Assembly (NCBI GenBank): GCA_009923125.1
Contig: RFUD01000118.1
Coordinates: forward strand, 1-7,084
DNA from: Planctomycetia bacterium
GTDB taxonomy: Bacteria; Planctomycetota; Planctomycetia; Pirellulales; UBA1268
Length of the DNA stretch: 7,084 nucleotides
Direction: 5' to 3'
Within the stretch, counting starts at the first letter, position 1; the number at the start of each line of letters is the position of its first letter. A program made the translations under genes and the position numbers. This document shows, piece by piece, positions 1-4,840 of the stretch. The notes beneath the pieces are model-generated. The model made no database searches. It saw only the letters and a program-made list of their open reading frames with translations, and was not told where the DNA came from.

Positions 1-390
1 GGCTTCAACTTCGACCCCAGCCACCTCCACTGGCAGGGAGTCGATTCGGTGGAGTTCATCCGCACGTTCCACGACCGGATCTATCACGTGCACGTCAAGG
101 ACGCGGTGGTCACGCTGAATGGCAGGAGCGGAATCCTCGGCAGCCATCTCAACTTCGGCGACCCGCGCCGGGGCTGGGACTTCCGTTCGCCGGGCCGCGG
201 GGGCGTCGATTTCGAGGAGATCATCCGGGCGCTCAACCAGATCGGCTACGACGGGCCGCTCTCGGTGGAGTGGGAGGATTGCGGCATGGACCGCGAGCAC
301 GGGGCGGCCGAGGCGTGCGAGTTCGTGCAAAACCTCGACTTCGCGCCGAGCAACCGGCAGTTCGATTCGGCGTTCGCCGAGGAAGCCTGA
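1..390 (+). CDS. Sugar phosphate isomerase/epimerase, C-terminal part (5' truncated by window edge)
   Basis: The open frame runs from base 1 to a TGA at 388-390 and gives the last 129 residues of a xylose-isomerase-like TIM-barrel protein. Family signatures are visible. The DPSH motif (partial residues 5-8) and HVHVKD (29-34) supply candidate metal ligands. PGRGGVDF (64-71) is followed by a helix with IIRALNQIGYDG. The strand SVEWED (88-93) carries the usual C-terminal metal-binding glutamate, and the GMDREHGAAEA segment (95-105) follows. These enzymes typically use a divalent metal to isomerise or epimerise sugars or inositols in the cytoplasm. The exact substrate cannot be read from this fragment. 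The GTG at 49 is an internal valine, not the start, because homologous sequence continues upstream to base 1. The gene is probably first or early in an operon with the two genes that follow. The family call is firm; the substrate is unknown. Confidence 0.9.
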   Translation, partial: GFNFDPSHLHWQGVDSVEFIRTFHDRIYHVHVKDAVVTLNGRSGILGSHLNFGDPRRGWDFRSPGRGGVDFEEIIRALNQIGYDGPLSVEWEDCGMDREHGAAEACEFVQNLDFAPSNRQFDSAFAEEA

Positions 391-393
391 GCG

Positions 394-424
394 ACACCGC
401 CCACACGGGCCCCGGCCGCGGTGT
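394..424 (+). other. Possible hairpin in the 56-bp gap between isomerase and sialidase-like gene
   Basis: ACACCGC (394-400) and GCGGTGT (418-424) are perfect 7-bp inverted repeats around a 17-nt GC-rich loop. No T-run follows, so this is not a standard intrinsic terminator. It could be a partial pause or an mRNA-processing structure between two co-transcribed genes. In DNA this GC-rich, a 7-bp repeat may be chance. Confidence 0.25.
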
Positions 425-446
425 GCCGGGAGCGACTGGACAGATC

Positions 447-1616
447 ATGGACGATCTCACGCGGCGGAGCGTGCTTTCGGCCGGCGCGGCCGCGGTGTGG
501 GCGTGGCCGCGCGCGAAGGGCACCGTGCCGCAGGCCGACGCGTCGTTTCGGCTCGCCACCGCGCCGGCTGCCGACGAGCGGCCGCTGTTCTCGAGCGGGT
601 TCATCGACCACGATCCGCCCGTGCCCTACGTGCACTGCCCGAGCCTCTGCGAGCGGTCCGACGGGGGCCTCGTCTGCGCGTGGTATGCCGGCTCGTACGA
701 GACGGCTCGCGATGTCGGCGTGTGGCTCACGGATGCGCCTGCGATCGCCGGCGATGCAGCCGAACCGATCGCCTGGGCGACGCCGCGGGTCGTCATCGAT
801 CGGCCCTCGGCAACCGCGCAACTCGCTCGGTTCGTCGACAAGATCGGCAACGCCGTGGTGTTTGCGGACGACACCGGCCGGCTGTGGCTGGTGTATGTGA
901 CGATCGCGATCGGCGGCTGGTCGGGCAGCACGCTCAATGCCTGTTCGTCGACCGATGGCGGGATCACGTGGACGCCGAGCCAGCGTCTGGCGACGAGCCC
1001 GTTCTTCAACATCAGTGAACTCGTGCGGGCGGCGCCGGTGCGGCTCGATTCCGGGGAGATCGCACTCCCGATCTACCACGAGTGCATGGGCAAGTTTCCC
1101 GAGGTGCTCTGGCTGCGGCCGGAGGGTGACGCCCTGCGCGTCCGCAAGACGCGGCTCGCCGGCGGTCGATCGCTCCTGCAGCCGGCCCTCGTGCCACTCG
1201 ATGGCCGTCGGTGCCTCGCGTTCCTCCGCGACCATTCGCCGGCCCACAGGCTCGTGGTTCAGTCGTCGGATGACGCGGCCCGCACATGGTCGCTCCCCGA
1301 GCCGACCCCGCTGCCGAACCCCGACGCAAGCGTGGCGGCCGTGCGACTGTCCGACGGCACGGTGCTCGTGGCCTGCAACCTTTCCCGCCAGGGCCGTTCC
1401 ACGCTCGACCTCGTGCTGTTCGACGCGGCCGCCGACACCTGGCACCGCCTCGCCACGCTCGACGACGAGCCGGGGGAGCGATTCGCGTATCCATACATGG
1501 TGCAGGACGGCCGAGGCCGGGTGCATCTCGTCTACACCTGGAAGATGCGGCGGGTCCGACACGTCGTCATGAACGAGGCCTGGCTTCGCCGGCGACGCAG
1601 GGAGCCCCTGGTATGA
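447..1616 (+). CDS. Exported sialidase-superfamily (BNR repeat-like) protein with Tat-type leader
   Basis: The product is 389 residues. The start is the ATG at 447, because it opens directly into a twin-arginine leader: MDDLTRRSVLSAG, with RR at residues 6-7, then a hydrophobic stretch to about residue 20. The Shine-Dalgarno is weak (GGA at 438-440). The mature part resembles the BNR_2/sialidase beta-propeller family. HCPSLCERSDGGLVCAWYAGS matches the early motif where a gene product is tested against its substrate. A canonical Asp-box, STDGGITW, lies at about 168-175. A degenerate one, SDDAARTW (about 274-281), has alanine in place of the usual glycine. The segments GEIALPIYHE and LLQPALVPLDG fit further propeller blades. 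Family members hydrolyse terminal sialic acid or related glycans, but many planctomycete copies have no tested activity. I infer an exported, folded carbohydrate-acting protein. It overlaps the next gene by 4 bases (ATGA at 1613-1616), so the two are probably translationally coupled. Confidence 0.8.
   Translation: MDDLTRRSVLSAGAAAVWAWPRAKGTVPQADASFRLATAPAADERPLFSSGFIDHDPPVPYVHCPSLCERSDGGLVCAWYAGSYETARDVGVWLTDAPAIAGDAAEPIAWATPRVVIDRPSATAQLARFVDKIGNAVVFADDTGRLWLVYVTIAIGGWSGSTLNACSSTDGGITWTPSQRLATSPFFNISELVRAAPVRLDSGEIALPIYHECMGKFPEVLWLRPEGDALRVRKTRLAGGRSLLQPALVPLDGRRCLAFLRDHSPAHRLVVQSSDDAARTWSLPEPTPLPNPDASVAAVRLSDGTVLVACNLSRQGRSTLDLVLFDAAADTWHRLATLDDEPGERFAYPYMVQDGRGRVHLVYTWKMRRVRHVVMNEAWLRRRRREPLV
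1599..1604 (+). promoter_or_regulatory. Ribosome binding site AGGGAG for the membrane-peptidase gene
   Basis: AGGGAG lies inside the end of the sialidase-like gene, 8 nt before the ATG at 1613. This is a good Shine-Dalgarno match. It settles the start of the following gene at 1613 rather than at any earlier in-frame codon, where the reading frame stays open back to 1286. Confidence 0.65.
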
Positions 1617-3670
1617 GCGGTCTGACCTGGTGGTATCCGGTCGTCGCGTGGGGCGTGGCGATCGCGGCGGCCGCGCGGTCCACGTCCCGGCTCGTGCGGC
1701 GGCCGCTCCCGCGCTGGCTGCCGATCGCCCTCGGCTGCGTTGCGCTCGTGCCCGTCGCGGGCATGCCCGTCGGCCGCTGGCTCCACGGACTCGGGCAGAC
1801 GTTTTCGATTCCCATGCTGGCCGTCCTTCTTGACGTCGTCGCCACGCCGTTCCTCGGGCGGCCGTGGCTCGATGCAGCGGCTCGTCGGGCCGCCGTGTGC
1901 TGGGGCACGGTCGCGGCGATCCTGCTCTACCCGGCGGCCCTCGGGCTCGGCCGCTTCGATCCCTACACGCTCGGCTGGCACCAGCCCGGCGTCGCGGTGG
2001 CCGCCGCCGCGTTGGCCGTGGCGCTGATGCTGGCGCGGAATCGATTCGGCATCGTGCTCGTCGCCGCGGGCGTGGCGTGGCAGCTCCGGCTCCTCGAATC
2101 GGAGAACGCGTGGGACTATCTCGTCGATCCCGTCTATGGCCTGGCGGCGTGCGGTGACCTGCTGCTCACCGCATGCCGCCGCGGTGCACGGTGGGCGGGG
2201 GCCGTGGCGGCCGCGCGCGTCGCCGCGGCCATCGCGATCGTCGCCGGCGTCGCCGCCGGGGAGCTCCGGGCCGACGAGGTGATGCCACGCGAGAAACTCG
2301 ACGCGGCGTGGGAGGGAGCCGCCGCCGAGCTCGCACGCCGCGCCGACCGTGGCAGCCACGCCGAGCTCGCCGCCTTCGTCCGCGGCTGGCGGCTGCCCGA
2401 TGCTCCGGATCGGCAGCGCGTGCTCGTGATTCCCGAGGCAGTCGCCACGCCCGATTTCATCGACACGCCCGACGAGCAGGCGATCTGGGCCGATTTCGTC
2501 GCGGCGCGGCAGGCCCGCGCCGCCGGCCTGTTCGCCCTCGCCCTCGAGGCCGCCCGGTCCCACGCCAAACTGCCCACGCGGGCGGAGCGCGCGCAGACCA
2601 CCGCGCGGCAGCCGCTCGCGCAGCGGTCGGCCACCGCGATCGCGCTCCTCTACGAGACGCTCCGCGACGACCCCGACCACGAGCGGGCCCGCAAGGCGGG
2701 CGGGTGGGTCAAGCGCGACGGTCGCTGGCTGTGGCCCGAGACGGCGAAGCGGCTCGACGCGGGCGACGTGGCCGATCCCGTGCGGGGCTGGGCCACGAAG
2801 TCGCAGGCGGCGCGGGAGACCGAGTCGCGCCCCGGCCGGCCGGTGGCCTGGATCTCGAACCACTGGAAAATCTCGTCGCAGGCGGGTCCCGAGGCGGCCG
2901 CGGCCTTGGCCCGCGAGCTCGAAATCGCCCATGACGTGTGGCGGCAGGCGTTCGGCGGATTCCTGCTCGAACCGGCCGACCTCGAGCGCACGTTCGAAGG
3001 CCGCTCGCGACCGATGAGCCACGGACCGTTCGCAGCCACGTTGTTCGCCGACCGTGCGGCCTATGTCGCCGAGCTCGGAAAACTCGAGCCCACGATCGCG
3101 CGCACGCTCGGCCTCTATTGGACGCCGACCCGCACGGCCTATTTCTTTCCGCTCGGTGAAGGCGATGACGAGCCGGGGGTGTCCACGATCCACCATGAGG
3201 CCGTGCATCAACTCTTCGCCGAGATGCGGAAGACCAGCCCGCTCGTGGGCGAGCGGTGCGGCTTCTGGGCCGTCGAGGCTGCAGCCTGCTACATGGAGAG
3301 CCTCACCCGTACGGAATATGGCTGGACGCTCGGCGGCCGCGACGCCGGCCGCGCGCCCGCCGCCCGCGAGCGGCTCATCGACGACGGGTTGTACGTGCCG
3401 CTCGAGGAACTCTGCGGGCTCGGCCGCGGCGAGCTCCAAGCCGACGACCGCCTCCCGGCGATCTACAGCCAGATCTCCGGCCTCGCCGACTTCTTCATGA
3501 ACGGCGAGCAGGAGAGGTATCGCGAGGCATTCGTCGAGTATCTCGTGAGGGTCTACACGGGTTCCGTGTCCCCCGATACGCTCGCTCGCCTCTGCGGCAC
3601 GAGCTACGCCGACCTCGACGACGCCTACCGCCGCCACATGGCCCACGCGATCACCACCTGGGTGCCATGA
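1613..3670 (+). CDS. Polytopic membrane domain fused to a DUF1570-like HExxH zinc metallopeptidase domain
   Basis: The product is 685 residues. The start is the ATG at 1613, with AGGGAG 8 nt upstream and an ATGA overlap with the gene before. Residues 1-185 are a membrane module with likely helices near 6-21, 35-54, 63-81, 93-112, 126-141 and 145-161. It also carries RFDPYTLGWHQP (114-125) and ENAWDYLVDP (164-173), which look conserved as in small stand-alone membrane proteins. Residues 189-220 form a second basic-plus-hydrophobic segment, RRGARW then an alanine-rich helix ending LRADE. It looks like an internal signal peptide or a last membrane helix. The remainder should lie outside the cytoplasm. 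It contains a helical region, a KRDGRWLWPE motif (about 367-376), and the zinc motif HEAVH (528-532). E555 in FWAVEAAACYME is the probable third ligand, as in gluzincin peptidases and DUF1570 proteins. The C-terminal SGLADFFMNG segment and the helices after it also fit that family. The peptidase substrate is unknown. The odd point is the two-part architecture. Confidence 0.78.
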   Translation: MSGLTWWYPVVAWGVAIAAAARSTSRLVRRPLPRWLPIALGCVALVPVAGMPVGRWLHGLGQTFSIPMLAVLLDVVATPFLGRPWLDAAARRAAVCWGTVAAILLYPAALGLGRFDPYTLGWHQPGVAVAAAALAVALMLARNRFGIVLVAAGVAWQLRLLESENAWDYLVDPVYGLAACGDLLLTACRRGARWAGAVAAARVAAAIAIVAGVAAGELRADEVMPREKLDAAWEGAAAELARRADRGSHAELAAFVRGWRLPDAPDRQRVLVIPEAVATPDFIDTPDEQAIWADFVAARQARAAGLFALALEAARSHAKLPTRAERAQTTARQPLAQRSATAIALLYETLRDDPDHERARKAGGWVKRDGRWLWPETAKRLDAGDVADPVRGWATKSQAARETESRPGRPVAWISNHWKISSQAGPEAAAALARELEIAHDVWRQAFGGFLLEPADLERTFEGRSRPMSHGPFAATLFADRAAYVAELGKLEPTIARTLGLYWTPTRTAYFFPLGEGDDEPGVSTIHHEAVHQLFAEMRKTSPLVGERCGFWAVEAAACYMESLTRTEYGWTLGGRDAGRAPAARERLIDDGLYVPLEELCGLGRGELQADDRLPAIYSQISGLADFFMNGEQERYREAFVEYLVRVYTGSVSPDTLARLCGTSYADLDDAYRRHMAHAITTWVP

Positions 3671-3713
3671 CCGTGGCGCCGAAGGCTCCGATTGCCCGTA
3701 TGGCGACCGTGTC

Positions 3714-4580
3714 TCAGGCGGCGGCGTCGAGAATGGTGCCGTTGCACCAGATCCTGACCTGCCTGCTGCGGGCGTAAGCCCGCGACTCCGGCGTGATGGT
3801 CTGGCACGCCACGAGCGCGACCGCGACGAGCCCGGCTTTCCGCAGGATCCCGGCCCGTCGTTCCGCACGATCGATGTCGTCGGTGTCGCACGTGGCCGAA
3901 ACCTCGACGACGACGTGGCTGGCGACACCATCGATCACACCCGCGGCGATCGCGTCCACCCGCAACACTTCGTCGGCCTCGGAAGGCGTGACGGCGTGCT
4001 CGATCGCATCGAGCACCTCGTCGTTTCGCAGCAACCGGCCACGCCGCATCAGCCGGCCGAGGTACGACGTCAGCCGATCACGAAACTGCATCTCGAACGT
4101 CCAACCGAGCACCGAGTCGAGACGGGTGGCCTGCCGATCCGCCTGCAGGACCAGCGATTGCACCACCTCCGTGAGCGTGGCGACCTGAGCCTCCGTTTTC
4201 GCCTGGGCAGCGGCGAGTTCCGCGACTTGCGCCTCGGTGCGGGCCTGCGCCTTCGTCAGTTCTGCGACTTGCGCCTCGGTGCGAGCCTGCGCCTTCGTCA
4301 GCTCTGCCACCTGCGCCTCGGTGCGAGCCTGCGCCTTCGTCAGTTCCGCGACCTGTGCTTCGGTGCGAGCCTGGGCTCGCGTCAATTCCGCGACCTGCGC
4401 CTCGGTGCGCTCCTGAGCCTCCGCGAGCCGGCCGACAGTCGCGCTGAGGTCGCGGAATTCCGCCTTGGTCACCGTATTGCCGAGTTCCTCGAACATCGGC
4501 CCGAGGGTGTGGGCGAGCGACTTGGCGGCCTCCTCGCCCAGCGACGACCGCAGATCTTCGTAGATGCGGTAGGTGTTCAT
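3714..4580 (-). CDS. Coiled-coil repeat protein with degenerate PD-(D/E)XK-like C-terminal domain
   Basis: The product is 288 residues. The start is the ATG at 4580, because the family typically begins M-x-T-Y-x-I-Y-E and GGGA (4590-4593) lies 9 nt upstream. A GTG at 4595 is in frame but less likely. Residues 1-54 are helical and include VTKAEF. Residues 55-138 are six 14-residue repeats of the type AQARTEAQVAELTK, a strong coiled coil. Residues 158-288 resemble the nuclease-fold domain found in similar proteins of cyanobacteria, Chloroflexi and planctomycetes. D209 (VDAI) and E226 (VVVEVSAT) sit where the acidic metal ligands would be. The position usually held by lysine is S228. The helix DIDRAERRAGILRKAG follows. 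Cleavage activity is therefore doubtful. The function is not known, and a DNA-related or assembly role would be a guess. The gene converges on the upstream operon with a 43-bp gap, and it has its own promoter. Confidence 0.82.
   Translation of the reverse strand: MNTYRIYEDLRSSLGEEAAKSLAHTLGPMFEELGNTVTKAEFRDLSATVGRLAEAQERTEAQVAELTRAQARTEAQVAELTKAQARTEAQVAELTKAQARTEAQVAELTKAQARTEAQVAELAAAQAKTEAQVATLTEVVQSLVLQADRQATRLDSVLGWTFEMQFRDRLTSYLGRLMRRGRLLRNDEVLDAIEHAVTPSEADEVLRVDAIAAGVIDGVASHVVVEVSATCDTDDIDRAERRAGILRKAGLVAVALVACQTITPESRAYARSRQVRIWCNGTILDAAA
4167..4418 (-). repeat. Six tandem 42-bp units encoding 14-residue coiled-coil repeats
   Basis: Six in-frame units occupy 4377-4418, 4335-4376, 4293-4334, 4251-4292, 4209-4250 and 4167-4208, in coding order. 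The central units are nearly identical: 4251-4292 and 4293-4334 differ at 3 of 42 bases. The outer units have diverged more. Each unit encodes two heptads, with V and L filling one core turn and Q and T the alternate one. The length of a multiple of three keeps the frame if the copy number changes. Confidence 0.95.
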
Positions 4581-4621
4581 GAAAACATTTCCCACTGATT
4601 TGATCCGCGCCGTGTTGAAAG

Positions 4622-4650
4622 AGTGTACAGGCGTCTATTGGCTGGGTCAA
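4622..4650 (-). promoter_or_regulatory. Sigma-70-type promoter for the coiled-coil gene
   Basis: Read on the - strand, TTGACC (4645-4650) and TACACT (4622-4627) are separated by exactly 17 bp. They match the consensus at 5 of 6 and 4 of 6 positions. Transcription would start near 4615, giving a leader of about 35 nt before the ATG at 4580. This is inferred from sequence only, but position, spacing and orientation all agree. Confidence 0.65.
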
Positions 4651-4653
4651 CCT

Positions 4654-4667
4654 TGCCCGGCCGGGCA
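4654..4667. promoter_or_regulatory. Perfect 14-bp palindrome, possible operator
   Basis: TGCCCGGCCGGGCA is an exact palindrome. It is centred between 4660 and 4661, and its edge lies 3 bp upstream of the -35 box of the - strand promoter. A dimeric regulator could bind here to control the coiled-coil gene and perhaps the divergent transketolase gene. The site is GC-only apart from its ends, in a GC-rich genome, so chance cannot be excluded. Confidence 0.35.
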
Positions 4668-4759
4668 GAACGGTGCCCCACCAGCGCGCGATCGTCGAGG
4701 CCGTTCTCCGTCGATCGCTGCGCAGGCTTCCCGAGGGATGGGGTGCGCGTGGTGGCGAA

Positions 4760-4789
4760 TTGACGGTCGTTCCGCAGGCTGCGTACACT
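4760..4789 (+). promoter_or_regulatory. Sigma-70-type promoter for transketolase
   Basis: TTGACG (4760-4765) and TACACT (4784-4789) are separated by 18 bp. They match the consensus at 5 of 6 and 4 of 6 positions. The start of transcription would be near 4796, leaving a leader of about 45 nt with a GGAG (4826-4829) before the ATG at 4841. The -10 box is the same as that of the divergent gene. Confidence 0.6.
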
Positions 4790-4840
4790 CCGCCACGAAA
4801 TCGCTTCATTTTCAGCCGTTGCCACGGAGATTCGCACCGC

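Larger units (their letters stand above)
4581..4840. other. Divergent intergenic control region (260 bp)
   Basis: This gap separates the starts of the coiled-coil gene and the transketolase gene. It contains one promoter facing each way (-35 boxes 109 bp apart), a 14-bp palindrome beside the - strand promoter, and the transketolase Shine-Dalgarno. The frames open across it (for example from the GTG at 4673) lie upstream of the transketolase promoter and show no protein-like composition. I see no small gene or riboswitch-like structure here. Confidence 0.7.

Noticed and set aside
246..1562. A 438-residue open frame on the - strand across the sialidase-like gene
   Set aside because: It is antisense to a gene with a Tat-type leader and an Asp-box. 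Its translation has compositional bias only.
3671..3713. A possible bidirectional terminator between the convergent genes
   Set aside because: I found only a 3-bp stem (GCC-GAA-GGC) and no T-run on either strand.
1532..3931. A 799-residue open frame on the - strand across the membrane-peptidase gene
   Set aside because: It is antisense to a gene with clear domains, a ribosome site and a zinc motif. Its translation is rich in R, G, H and E with no recognisable domain, as expected for antisense frames in GC-rich DNA.
4167..4418. The regular repeats as a CRISPR array
   Set aside because: The units are contiguous with no unique spacers, and they are in-frame coding sequence for a coiled coil.
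3915..4598. A + strand frame with regular LRLRQF-type repeats, opposite the coiled-coil gene
   Set aside because: The repeats are simply the reverse reading of the 42-bp tandem array. The - strand frame has the family start, the promoter and a C-terminal domain.
4673..4840. An upstream GTG start for transketolase that would add 56 residues
   Set aside because: It lies upstream of the promoter at 4760-4789. The added sequence does not resemble transketolase, and the ATG at 4841 has a GGAG before it.
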